Of a DNA stretch of 64,000 nucleotides, positions 48,636 to 63,699 are shown in pieces. Under the pieces are notes generated by a model that was given only the letters and a program-made list of their open reading frames with translations, ran no database searches and was not told where the DNA came from. Positions within the stretch are counted from its first letter, which is position 1; the number at the start of each line of letters is the position of its first letter. The stretch is from Apostichopus japonicus (lineage: Eukaryota > Echinodermata > Holothuroidea > Aspidochirotida > Stichopodidae), in the NCBI RefSeq assembly GCF_037975245.1, contig NC_092565.1, positions 6,936,999-7,000,998 of the forward strand, given 5' to 3'. The translations under genes and the position numbers were made by a program.

Positions 48636-49540
48636 CAGGGGCGTAGCGAAGGGGTTTTTGTTGGGGGGGGGTGTGGAGAATTTGATTTGCCGACGGATCT
48701 GGAAGTGGTGACTGAAATGGGGGAGGGGTCTAAGGGGAGGGGGTGTTCCCCTCCCCTTTGGCAATTTTTTTGTTTTGAAACGTCCTTAGATGCAATCTGG
48801 TGCATATTTTAAGTCAAATTTGATTTGCCGACGGATCTGGAAGTGGTGACTGAAATGGGGGAGGGGTCTAAGAGGAAGGGGGTGTCCCCCTCCCTTTTGG
48901 CAATGTTTTAGTTTTGAAACGTCCTTAGATGCAATCTGGTGCATATTTTAAGTCAAATTTGATTTGCCGACGGATCTGGAAGTGGTGACTGAAATGGGGA
49001 GGGGTCTAAGGGTAGGGGGTGTCCCCCTCCCCTTTGGAAAATGTTTAGTTTTGAAACGTCCTTAGATGCAATCTGGTGCATATTTTAAGTCAAATTTGAT
49101 TTGCCGACGGATCTGGAAGTGGTGACTGAAATGGGGAGGGGTCTAAGGGGAGGGGGTGTCCCCCTCCCCTTTGGAAAATGTTTAGTTTTGAAACGTCCTT
49201 AGATGCAATCTGGTGCATATTTTAAGTCAAATTTGATTTGCCGACGGATCTGGAAGTAGTGACTGAAATGGGGGAGGGGTCTAAGGGTAGGGGGTCTACC
49301 CCTCCCCTTTGGAAATATTAGTTTGAACGTCCTTAGATGCAATCTGGTGCATATTTTAAGTCAAATTTGGCACGGAAGAAGCTCCCGTTCTCCTTTTTCT
49401 ATTCAGCTTTCCTTCTTTCTTCCCCTTCCGCTCTCTTCACCTTTTCTCCTTTTGCCGACAGACTCAAAATTTGCCGACAGCGACCAAATTATTGGGGGGT
49501 GTGACACCCCCACCCCCCCCCCCCGCTCGCTACGCCCCTG
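48636..49540. mobile_element. Non-autonomous hAT-like DNA transposon
   Basis: The left end CAGGGGCGTAGCGA and the right end TCGCTACGCCCCTG are perfect 14-bp terminal inverted repeats. They are flanked by an identical 8-bp duplication, GTTGCAGA, at 48628-48635 and 49541-49548. An 8-bp target duplication and a CA-G-G-type terminus are hallmarks of the hAT superfamily. The 905-bp element has no transposase and is filled mainly by five tandem repeats of about 137 bp, so it must have been mobilised in trans. Confidence 0.88.
48679..49363 (+). repeat. Five tandem copies of a 136-139 bp unit inside the hAT-like element
   Basis: Units begin AATTTGATTTGCCGACGGAT at 48679, 48817, 48956, 49093 and 49229, and end TGCAATCTGGTGCATATTTT. 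A G-rich AGGGGTCTAAG and a CCCCTCCCC stretch inside each unit could pair as a hairpin. The copies are nearly identical, suggesting recent expansion. Confidence 0.93.
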
Positions 49541-49548
49541 GTTGCAGA
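49541..49548. repeat. Target-site duplication, right
   Basis: GTTGCAGA, identical to 48628-48635. Confidence 0.88.
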
Positions 49549-49672
49549 CTAATATTCCTGTACTGTCATTGTCGAATATACTACGCTAGCACTAACATGG
49601 ACTATAAGCTAGCATTAATTCGAATGTATGTCTATACATTAAAACCATTCAATGCCAGCATTAAATAGTATA

Positions 49673-49840
49673 CAAATAATGAATGGTTATGAGTGCAATA
49701 TATGTGCAAATATTTCATGAGTTGAAAGATGGAATGTTCCATCTTTCAACGAGGCGCAGCCGAATTGAATGGAACAAATTACATCTTTCAACGAATGAAA
49801 TATTTGCACTATTGCACAAATGGAAACCATTCATTATTTG
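49673..49840. mobile_element. Palindromic MITE-like unit
   Basis: Left arm 49673-49740 and right arm 49771-49840 are imperfect reverse complements sharing CAAATAATGAATGG, GTGCAAATATTTCAT, GTTGAAAGATG and TGTTCC. A smaller perfect palindrome, TTGAAAGATGGAA with TTCCATCTTTCAA, sits at about 49722-49750. No transposase and no clear target duplication were found. Confidence 0.6.
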
Positions 49841-50633
49841 TTTTATACAACATATTATATTAAGATGGGTAAAATGCACCCATGCAACAGATTGTTTTGA
49901 ACAGACAGGGTTTCTCTGCTCTCTTACCATTGAAAAAAGTGCTACCAAAAAAGTATAACCCATGGTTCTATTTCATAGAGTGGAATAGAGCGGATTTTGC
50001 ATGCAATCAACGAGCAATTGACCAATCAAATGACCAGAATACAATTAGGTGTTGTATAACATCGATTCCCGACTTTTTTTTTCCACTACGACCAGCCGGC
50101 ATACACGTTTCACTTGAATTATTCAATTTACCAAAACAGGTGGCAAAGTTGCCATAATAGAACTAAATCTGAATATTCATTGGCTATAGATAACCTATTG
50201 TTGATAAAAAAAGAAAAGAACTTAAAAAAAAAAAGACCAGCAACTTCATTCCATTCATCATATGATGTGCGTCTACGAACCGTCAGCAGTTTTCATATAC
50301 AAGTTAAGAACGGTTTACTAAAACAAGCCTACTGAGTCTCTTCTGCAGCCAATTATTCAAAACCTGTTGTGCGGAACTTTCGGCGTTGAGAACTTGCCAC
50401 TGTTTTGTCTTGTCCCGCTCGCTTCTTTCTCTGATTACTATCATCACAGTTTGTGTCGGACGGCAACGGACGAAAGTGACCCGTCTACAGTGGGAGGAGG
50501 AATACTAGAACATTAATGCAGATAATTTCGTCTAACGTTTTGAGTATTGGGACTAGTCTACGATAAACCAACTTCGCGGTAAAAGTTACTTTAAGTGTAA
50601 AGGCGTTATCAACAACAACAACAACAAAGGTAA

Positions 50634-50901
<268 letters not shown>

Positions 50902-51118
50902 TGATAATTTTGCAGGATTCCCAGTGTCCGAACATTTCAATCTTCATGGTCATTCTCTAAAAAACCTAAAATGTATTTTAATTGCCTCGAACTTCAAATC
51001 AACTACTGAACGTAAACGTAAAGAAATCGATTGGATCTTTCGTATTAAGTCTCACATCACCGGCCTCAACAAAGACTTGGGACACCTTAACAACTACCAG
51101 TTCTACAAGCATATGTAA
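50902..51118 (+). pseudogene. C-terminal remnant of Penelope-like GIY-YIG endonuclease ORF
   Basis: Open in frame from the arm boundary to TAA at 51116-51118. It reads F-P-V-S-E-H-F-N-L-H-G-H-S then K-R-K-E-I-D-W-I-F-R-I and G-L-N-K-D-L. The pattern P-V-x-E-H-F-N...G-H-S...E-x-x-W-I...G-L-N is the end of the GIY-YIG domain in Penelope-like proteins. The reverse transcriptase and the G-I-Y / Y-I-G strands are missing, so it is a 5'-truncated remnant. Confidence 0.8.
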
Positions 51119-51203
51119 TCCGTTCTTTGCTCCTTAATCCGCTTCCTGTATAGTCATGGTTTATTTGGTTTTAATTCCATCATTGCAACTTACACTTATC
51201 TAG

Positions 51204-51364
51204 CGTCATACTTTCATTGTGTCACATTTTGTACTTCTCATTCGACTGCCAAGTATTGCTGACGAAGGTCCCAGGGGGACCGACAATTCCAATATATTTT
51301 CTAAAACTTACTCCTTATTTGTCAATTATGAGTCATATCTTATTTCTCTGGTTTTCTCTAATAA
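51204..51364 (+). repeat. Right inverted arm of Penelope-like element
   Basis: Reverse complement of 50742-50901; contains the hammerhead at 51254-51294 on the plus strand. About 32 further bases to 51396 have no partner on the left. Confidence 0.95.
51254..51294 (+). ncRNA. Hammerhead ribozyme copy with core mutation
   Basis: Same layout as the minus-strand copy: TATTG, CTGACGA, GGTCCC-AGG-GGGACC, CAATA. The conserved GAAA after stem II reads GACA, a change in an invariant adenine that should abolish cleavage (inference from hammerhead biochemistry). Confidence 0.7.
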
Positions 51365-51395
51365 TATTTTCTTTTGGAGTAAACGTGGATTTTCG

Positions 51396-51396
<1 letters not shown>

Positions 51397-51492
<96 letters not shown>
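51397..51492. repeat. (TA)n tract right of the Penelope-like element
   Basis: About 96 bp of nearly pure TA following the element. Confidence 0.95.
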
Positions 51493-51494
<2 letters not shown>

Positions 51495-52374
51495 AGGTGT
51501 ACGGAGGTCAGGATGCAAAATGCATCCTCTTCTCCAAACTATAATCTATACCCCACCCAAGTATCATTAAGTACGTTTTCATGCTGAGGTTTTCTTTTTG
51601 GGGGGGAGAGGGGGGTGATGGGGGATGATGTACGTCGCAAGTGACGGAGACATTTTCGTCAAGACAGGGAGCTCCTGGTTCAGAAATAGGCCTGTCTACA
51701 TCTGCCTTCACTGGTAACCAGATGCCAAGAACATAATCCTGATATTAATGAAAGTATATAATATTAATCCTAATAATGATAAATGGTCACTACTTTTACC
51801 ATATATTGCTCAAGTCTCTAAAGAAGGCTTTCTTGGTAAGCAAGTGGTCACTAGTGTGACCTTCGTATCAGTCCACGGACAGTAGGCCGAATGGTGAGGT
51901 AAAACAAATCCCCCCCCCCACCGCCGCCGTGCCCACACCCCCATTGAAAAGTTTGCAAGAGGTTGCTTTCATTTCGGCTATGCTGTCTGCACCCACTTGC
52001 AACTATCTGAAGACGCCACTACTACGGGTGTATACACATGAGAAGGGCTACTCGTGTTTCGGGAAAGCATACCAACTGGTACTGTATCAGATTGTGCTTC
52101 AAACATACATAACCACAAACCACGGCCAACCATGTCTGTCTGTATACGACCAAGATATCCTTCTGTCCGCCTTTCAGATAGAAAATTGGAAACGAGTACT
52201 TCTGCAGTTTCCCATGTCACAGTTGTACTCACAGTTGTACTGAGTTACTGAACCTACAGTTCCGAGTTATTATTCTGTGGTACGGTAAGTATAATGTTAC
52301 AGGCTCATGATAAGGTTATCTAGGATTTTGATACTCCTATACGGTCTAAATACAACCTTACGCGGCCGAGTAAT
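51493..52374. other. Intergenic stretch
   Basis: No gene or repeat recognised apart from C- and G-runs near 51600 and 51910. Open frames of about 100 codons near 51929-52243 lack recognisable motifs. Confidence 0.45.
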
Positions 52375-52680
52375 CAGTGGCGTCGCCAATGGGGGGGGGG
52401 GGGGTTGGGGCACTTTTTCTTCTCCCATAATCTTATAATAATAATCACCAGATAGCACCAAATTGCATCTTATGACCCTTAATTATTTCAAAACATTATT
52501 GAAGCAGAAGGGTTAATTTCCATTTTTTGTATAAATTTTTTCATCCTCAAACATAAATATCGGACAGACTAAGCCCAAAAATTCTCAAAAATAAAGTTAC
52601 GCCAAGTTGCAAAATATAGCACCAGATATGCATCTAAAGACCCTTAATACGTAATCAAAAAAGTGGAAATAAACAAATAG
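52375..52680. mobile_element. hAT-like left end (CAGTGGCGTCGCCA)
   Basis: A terminus-like CAGTGGCGTCGCCA is followed by a G-run and two copies of an AGCACCA...GCATCT...GACCCTTAA motif. That motif resembles, in reverse, the TGCAATCTGGTGCA end of the repeats inside the 48.6-kb element. No target duplication pairs it with the 54430 end. Confidence 0.5.
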
Positions 52681-52683
52681 ATA

Positions 52684-52689
52684 TACATG

Positions 52690-52720
<31 letters not shown>

Positions 52721-52731
52721 ATATATATATA

Positions 52732-52770
<39 letters not shown>

Positions 52771-52781
52771 ATATATATATA

Positions 52782-52876
<95 letters not shown>
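52684..52876. repeat. (TA)n with higher-order units
   Basis: TA tract broken regularly by GTATGTA and AATTA, giving about three larger units. Confidence 0.93.
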
Positions 52877-52879
<3 letters not shown>

Positions 52880-53924
52880 ATGTATGATATATATGTTATT
52901 TAATTAAATTATTGTGGTTCGCGAGGATTTTCTAATGCCGAGTGTTATGTTCACACCTTCTAAAGGAGTTCAGCTTAATATATACTGTATCTAATCTTGG
53001 GCCAATTCGTTCAGATACAAGAAAGAAAAATAGTGTACATGCAAAAGTATATACGTTGTTTTTATTGAGATGTCTTGTTTTTTGTTAGCTCTACTAGGTT
53101 GGACAACGTTCTAATACTTAGTGCAACTCTATTTATTCTTCGAGGCATTCAATGACAGTGTCAACAGTTCCGAACATTTATCGAATATGTATCGGATATT
53201 GACAAATATCGAAATTCCGTTGAAACTTTCAGTACATGACGGTGTCGAAGTGTGCAATTAAAGGGCCGTATACAAATTATCCCCAACTGAGTGGTTGCAC
53301 TGGCGTATACGTAATGTAAAGCCAGGGCTCGGACTGAGAGGGTGCGTCAACTTGTTTGGTTTTCTAATCCAAGCTCCCCCTCTCACTCTCTCGGACTTTT
53401 CTTTAAAAAAAACCTACTACGTACCTCCGTTTCTCTTTGAGGACCGAGGAGCTTTTTAATCTTTAGATTTTTGGGACAATTCGAGAAGCGTTTTTGTCCA
53501 TGCACTATTTGCGTGCATGCGTTATACGGACATGTAATGCTACAGCAGCTAAGACAGGCTGTATTAGCCTCTTTGGCTTGGAATTCCTTTATGGAGTTTA
53601 AAAACTACGGATTTGGCAATCCAAAATTGCCCATAATTTAGATAAACTGATTTAATTAAACGGGTAAGTCCGGTTTTTCAGTGAGAAACGGTATTCGTCG
53701 CTATAAATGGTTACATTGAAAAAGTAATTAATAAAATCTAACCGAGGTAACTCAAAGATCTCATGCAGTTTACATTCTTGATTTCATTCATTTATTTATT
53801 TCTAGCTAATAAAAACTTTTACAGAATGACAATAGAACAGAAACTCAGTGTGTACATATACAACTCAATATATTGACATGGATTACATGCTATTGTTCTC
53901 TTCTTTACGGAAGCGTAGAAGGGA
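52877..53924. other. Intergenic stretch
   Basis: No gene recognised; AT-rich with no strong repeat. Confidence 0.45.
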
Positions 53925-54225
53925 CATTGCATTGACGAGTTACCAACTTGACAAAACGACAATTATCTGCAAATTGACGAGTTGACGAGATGGTAACGTG
54001 ACAAAATTCAGAAAATTGACGTTTTGACGAGATAACGGATCTCGTCAATGCAGCAATTTTCTGCAAATTGACGAGTTGCACACTTACTACCATCTCGACA
54101 AGTTGACAAAATTCAGAAAATTGACGTTTTGACGAGATAACGGATCTCGTCAATGCAGCAATTTTCTGCAAATTGACGAGTTGCACAGTTACTACCATCT
54201 CGACAAGTTGACAAAATTTTGGAGA
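53925..54225. repeat. 105-bp tandem repeat
   Basis: Copies start ACAAAATTCAGAAAATTGAC at 54001 and 54106, with partial copies before and after (the third starts at 54211). Each holds GACGAGAT...ATCTCGTC, a small palindrome. Because 105 is divisible by three, the reverse strand gives a spurious repeated peptide of about 121 residues. Confidence 0.92.
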
Positions 54226-54430
54226 TATCTTCAGATCGAATTTAGCATCAAATGTGGCACCATTTTGCATCTAGCCCATCCTCCATATGCAAAAATTTTC
54301 CAAATAGGTTGGGGGCACCCCCTCCCCCTTAGACCCCTCCCCCAGGACGGCGATCCGTATCCACCTAAGTGCCCCCTATCAGATGCTGGTGCCCCCCCCC
54401 CCCAGACTGAAAAGTCTGGTGACGCCACTG
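54226..54430. mobile_element. hAT-like right end (TGGTGACGCCACTG)
   Basis: Ends TGGTGACGCCACTG, the inverse of the 52375 terminus with one mismatch. Inside is a C-rich stretch and a GGCACCATTTTGCATCT motif. It may be the other end of one 2-kb element or a separate solo end; flanks do not form a duplication. Confidence 0.45.
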
Positions 54431-55194
54431 TTTAGAGGGCATAAGATAAAACATAAAACTACAATGGCTGCTTTATGATACGTTGCTTGAATACTTTCTC
54501 GTATTAGTTTTACCACTCCTACCATGTGCCATCATATATTTTGGGTTTTTTTTTTTTTAGTACATGTTAGGTAGACACGATTTGATCCTAACAACAAATA
54601 CTAAAGTGCAAATATCCGCATAAACACCTCGCTTGACATAAGATGGTTTGGATTCATGCTGGTATTGATAGGCGTTTAGGCCTATCACCACTATATGGTT
54701 TATTTACTACCTGCAAACTATTTTGTTTTTCCGATTTTGTTGAATCTCTTTAATCTCGGTTCTGTTTGACGTTTTTGGTTCCCTGACAACCGAACAACTA
54801 TATGGAGTCACTTTTACCTACCTTGCAAGCTCGCGGAATGCAAAGTCGGCAGTGACTGTAACGCGGATCGCACAGTCGGTAATAACTATACATTACGGTT
54901 GGATTCGGTATATACGGCAGCATACAGAAACGCTGTACTCAAATGCCGAAGACTTCGTTGGTACAAATCCATTGGCCAGCTACGGTTAGACCGTCATTTC
55001 TCAGAAATGGTTGCTATGACAAAATCGTACTGGGTCTGCACAGCTGTTTGTCAATGTTCGAAAAAAAAAAAAAAAACATTCAACAGGTAGAATAAAACTA
55101 TCAAAGGAACATTAAATTGTACTTGGTACTATTAAATTAGTAAATGTTGATAATATATTATATGTAGTTAACATGTCGATAACAGTGGCCAGGG
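54431..55194. other. Intergenic stretch
   Basis: No gene or clear repeat recognised. Confidence 0.45.
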
Positions 55195-55995
55195 CTTACC
55201 TTAAATTAAAAAGTAAATTAAAATGTCAATATCTCTTCAACGGTATGTCCGATTTAGTTGATACTTGGTATGGTAATGTAACTACATATATAAGTACATG
55301 TTCTTTGCAATAAAAATTTGACATCATTAATATTTATGAGTGGGTGTGGCTTAATGGGAAATTGTCAAAAACAGCCTGTAAACACAATGTCTCAACAACC
55401 ACAAGTTGAATTAATATGATATTTGGTAGATATATGCTCCATGATGAGTAGATGTGCCCAATTGTTCTTGGTTCTCATCTCATGAATATTAATGAGTGGG
55501 CGGGGTTAACCGTGCAATTTGGTTCCTACTGGTATGGTGATGTTGGTACAAAATAAGCACATTTTCATGACGTCTCCAACTTTATGTCATTAATATTCAT
55601 CAAATTGCAAGAAATGGCTTTAAAACACAAGACAAGAACCAAATGTTCCATGGTTTTCATCTTTGGTACATTAGGTTTGTCCCAGAATGACACTACATTC
55701 ATACAATCAACCGTGTAGCTTCTTGGGTGCATATCATGAATATTAATCAGTGAACATAAAAAATCTTAATCACATATCTTTAAAAAAATAGTATGTATAA
55801 TTAGCTTAATATATAATTGGAAATACAATGTAAGTATATAGATACATTCTTATGAGATCATAAAATTTGACCTGAGCATTACTATTCGTGCATGTATCTG
55901 TTTTTATACTTTGTCACTATAAATCGACTTTATCAACATGATAACTGATGGTGCACAAATTGGTGTGCACAAGTTCATGAATATTATGTATGGCT
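55195..55995. repeat. Decayed repeat with CATGAATATTAATGAGTGGG core
   Basis: The core or its partial reverse recurs near 55324, 55491, 55587, 55735 and 55975, each after a stretch like CAATATCTC...GATATTTGGTA. Copies are diverged and spaced irregularly. Confidence 0.6.
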
Positions 55996-56505
55996 TACCT
56001 CACGAATGAATATGTTTAGGCATCGGAACCACTAAACGTTTTCGTTTTCTCTTTTTTACTCCTCTTTTTTTGTTCCACGTGATCCATTAGTTTGCCATAG
56101 TGCAGCAACCCTCTATGTGTGTATAGTTTGTACATATAAGGTGAGTTTCACAAAGACTCAATGCAAGTCAAATGCCTGCATTGCTTTGTAGGAGTATAGT
56201 GGATCTGAATATTGCTTTATAAACGGGCCATTGTAAAATTTTACCAATTTATTGTTATTGCTATTGTTATTGTTTGGGGGCGGGATAAGGGGTTGGAGGA
56301 ATATTGGGGATATGGAAGAGGATAGGGGGAAAGGATTTTCTTTCAGCGGCTATACAACATTAGTGTGATAACCTACGAGATTAGCGAAGAGGATATTAAA
56401 CACAATAATTCGTGCTCATAGAATTTAGTTTTCTCCAGTTATTTTCCGTTATTGGTTTTACTTGATCGAAGTTATGACAGGGCAAGGGATTGGTAAGAGT
56501 ATTGA

Positions 56506-56568
56506 CTCCTCCTCCTACTCTTCCTCTTCCTCTTCATCTTCATCTTCTCTATCTTCATCTTCTCTCAG
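56506..56568 (+). promoter_or_regulatory. Long polypyrimidine tract and 3' splice site
   Basis: About 60 bp of CTCCTC/TCTTCA sequence ends TCTCTCAG, implying a spliced upstream exon (5' UTR or coding) that I could not locate. Confidence 0.6.
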
Positions 56569-56585
56569 GCTGTGGGTTGAATTTT

Positions 56586-60051
<3,466 letters not shown>

Positions 60052-61328
60052 TAAAATAAACCATTGATAGAGCCTGCAGGCATATACGCGCCTATATATA
60101 ACCATGAAAGCCATTCAGACTACCATAAGCCTACGTTTTGATGAAGAATTTGTCAGGGGCGGAACGGGGGTTGGGGAAGAGGCACCGAGGTGAGATGCGC
60201 CACCCCTTTTGTGAGAAAACAAATTACATTAGGAAATTATTTCTTAACTCTTAAATATGCTTTGTATTTAGAATTTCGTCAGAAACATCTCGTTTTGGGT
60301 TGATATTTTGTCCACGGCATTATAGGAAAAACAAAAGCAAATTTAGATCAATTTGACGCGATGACATCATTTGCTCTGCTGTTGCCAGATGCATTGACAA
60401 ATATCACTCATTTCACAAAAACTTGTGTAAGTCGTGATGCAAAATGCTACTAAGAAGTGGTTTTGATCTTAAGATGCAGAAAGCTTCCATTAATTTTGTA
60501 CTTTTAAGAGAAAGAACAAACGTAAAGAAGGCTAAGAGGGAGAAATCAATATCCGTCTGATTCAGAACCGAAATAGTTGGGTGAAGTCAGCTTTCGAAAA
60601 ATCAATAACTAAAAAATCTGTAGTCTATATATAATAAAAATGTGAAGGCTGCAGTTTGATGCGTGCTATACTATACTACGTAACTGCGAGGTAACAATCT
60701 GAGGGTGGAATTGTCAGCTATCTTCAATTTTTAAATGCATTTGAAAGTCGCATTGTGTTGATGTAATGAGAGACCTCAACAATACTTTTATTAGCGTCCT
60801 TTCTATAGTTACTGTTACACGTTTTTTTTTTTGAGTTAATGTTTATGTGACATGTGATTCTATGTGTTATATATCTATGGGCTGGTGTGAATATGTGATA
60901 TCTTATTTTTTTTTCCCTTTATGTTTTCTTAGTTGCTGTTTTACATTTGATTAAAACCTTTCTATGGCTTTAAATGTAGCACACATATAATGATAGATAA
61001 TTACTAAAAGAGTAAATGACTAAATTACAACTTTATTCTTTAATTGTTCTTCAAAGTCTAAAAACTTTGATTTCCCGGGAAACATGTCTCAAAATATATA
61101 TGACCATGAAATAAACTAAACAAGATATATGATCCATCTCCGATAGGAATTTATTTTCCCATCGAAAACCCCTGCTATACTATTATCTACTACACATGCG
61201 CCATAACCCCCCCCCCCCCCCCCCCCCGCGAACAAACGAAAAGAGGGAAAAGGCCCCAGCGCCAGAAGTCGGTATAGGTTTTTTATGTACCCGACCGACC
61301 TTGCGTTCACTGAGACTTCAGAATTAGA
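60052..61328 (+). other. SLC16 3' flank
   Basis: Probable 3' UTR, then intergenic. It contains a hAT-like CAGGGGCGGAACGGGGG fragment near 60153 with no matching right end, AATAAA at 60633 and 61110, and a 23-bp poly-C at about 61206. Confidence 0.45.
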
Positions 61329-61556
61329 TTAGAATATATACATACATACATATATATAACTATATATATATATAACTATATATATAACTATATATATATA
61401 ACTATATATATATAACTATATATATATACATATACTATATATATAACTATATATATATAACTATATATATATACATATATATATACTATATATATAACTA
61501 TATATATATAACTATATATATAATTATATATATATATACATGAATATATATACATA
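61329..61556. repeat. TATATAACTA minisatellite
   Basis: Repeats of ACTATATATATATA / TATATAACTA for about 230 bp. Confidence 0.93.
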
Positions 61557-62100
61557 TAGGGCTCTCCATGAAGACATCTTTTACAGATTAACTGTATCGC
61601 CTCAAAAAGAAAGAAAAAATTCGCTCGTTAAACATCGCTAAAAGTACAGTTTACAATGCTTTGTATGGATTACTATACAGGAGGTAATACTATGTATTGA
61701 GAATCATCTAAATCAGGAGGAAAAAAAAGAAGCAAATGTCCCTAAACTGCTGTCATAGCGCCTTGATAGAAGGAAGTCTAAAGTGTGAGTATATACGTGG
61801 CCAGTATTTGATCTTTCTAGCAAATTCTTGGATGAGTACTGATAACCGCGAATGAAGAAGAGGAAAAAGGTCAGAACTTGAGTTTACTTGCAATTGACAA
61901 GGAGTCGTATTTCACCGGAATTTCAAACATTTTTAGGATAGAGGAGACTTTTAGATCAATATTTCCTTAACGTACATACGACTGACTCCCAGTGATTTCT
62001 GTGCAGGTGGTTTGAGGAAAATATAGATATGGCTAAGGCTATTAAACCGGTATCGGTTTACAAGTTAAAGGGTTGTCAGAACTGCAACCTCTAATAAAAA
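61557..62100. other. Intergenic stretch
   Basis: No gene or repeat recognised. Confidence 0.4.
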
Positions 62101-62500
62101 ATGTCCTTCCATTCCCACCCCTCACATCCGTTTCAGACCCCTTTTCCGGTTGTATTAGAGGGTACAAATTTCTTCCCCTCCCTGCCCACTCCCTTCTCTT
62201 TACAGGTATAGTAGATAGATTAAATTCCCTAACCTGCCTGGCCCTCTCTTCTCCTTTTCAAGTTGTTTCAGATGGATCAAATTCCTTTCCATTGTTGCCC
62301 CCTCCCCCCAATTCTAAGTTGTATGGGATGGTTCAAATTCCCTCCCTTGTCTACCCTTTCCAAGTTTCATTAGATAGATCAAATTCCTGACACCCCCCCA
62401 CCCCATTCCCTTTCCAACTTGTACTAGAATTAATATAATCGTCTCCTCTCTCATGCACCCTCTCCCAAATTGTCTTAGATGAATCAAGTAAAATCCTTCT
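62100..62500 (+). repeat. Imperfect tandem repeat, unit about 60 bp
   Basis: TAGATGGATCAAATTCC-like cores, each followed by a pyrimidine stretch and a CCAAGTTGT-like string, recur about six times. An open frame over it is a by-product. Confidence 0.75.
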
Positions 62501-63699
62501 CACTGTTTAACACCTCCAAATCCTACCAGGGAGTAACCAGAGACTCCATGGGTCCTATACTACAGTTAATGTTTATTTATTTCAGGAAAACAAGTAAGTC
62601 CCCATCAATTTCAATAAAACGATATACTTGACTTCACCGGACTTGTGAGTCCTTCAGCAGGGCTGCCGGTTACTGTTCATTTTGTAACATTTTGGTCTCC
62701 TCCGACGGTCTGAGGTCCAGTACAAAATGTGGTACCCCCTTTAAAGCCACACGTTTCATATTTCATGGTCTGTGAGAGTCACGCTGATAGGTCATCGCGA
62801 GGTTGTATTCCTCTAGGAATTTCGAAACCAATGTCACTGGATGACACATCGAATGTAATATTGTGTTGTCATTTCGATAACAGAAACCATATGGCATATG
62901 TCAAAAGTCACTGTTACTGTGTACGCAAATTGAGACTGGCAACTTAAGAGGAGGTATAACTGCTATAGTTGTATACATGTGCAATATGTATTGTACCAAA
63001 GACACCAGGGAAATCCAGTCTAGTAATAGCTAGTACAAATTTCGACTCTCTGGAGTTTTCAGTTGATAATTCGATTTGATTTATGTTTTCTGTTTACGAA
63101 TCACTCCTCAAACTTTCGTACCCGGTAAAGTGGGGTTTTTTTTATAGTAAGGAGACAATTTTTGTTCCCAACTGGATCGTGGAGTGAACGTAACGGTTAT
63201 CAGGAGGCTACAGTGTTGTCGAGTAAGTTTAGCGGAGATTTTTCAAAACTACAAATTAGTGCTTTCAAAACTTATTTGGGGGAAACAATGCCGATACGTG
63301 GACTAGAATTCGACAAGGATATAAACTGTGTTATTAAAAGAACAAACCTGTGAACCAACAGTTCTTTAACGCTTTCTCTGTCAAGGAAACCGTTTTCAGT
63401 ACTTTGAAACGTAAGATCAGCCTTAATCAATCTTACTGTAGCTTGATGCTAGTAGCTGTGATATGAAGGTATGTGATTTTGTCTGTGAAAGTTTAACAAA
63501 GACGATTGTGGCCAATATTTACGCGGTATTTTCAACAACATTGATATCGCCATTAACATATCTACGCAAACGTTTGTTCGTAAGTTTTTAGGAGAATGAG
63601 AATGAGCACATTCGACATTAGTATTAAATCCGCTAAAGAGAATTGTTTGATTTTAGATTCTGGTAATATTCGTAAAATAAACTGTGTCTATATATAACA
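62501..63699. other. Sequence upstream of the open-ended ORF
   Basis: No exon supported. An open frame at 63162-63353 has no recognisable motif; it might be part of a 5' leader or be chance. Confidence 0.4.

Noticed and set aside
53905-54270. Reverse-strand 121-codon repeated frame
   Set aside because: Created by the 105-bp tandem repeat, whose period is a multiple of three.
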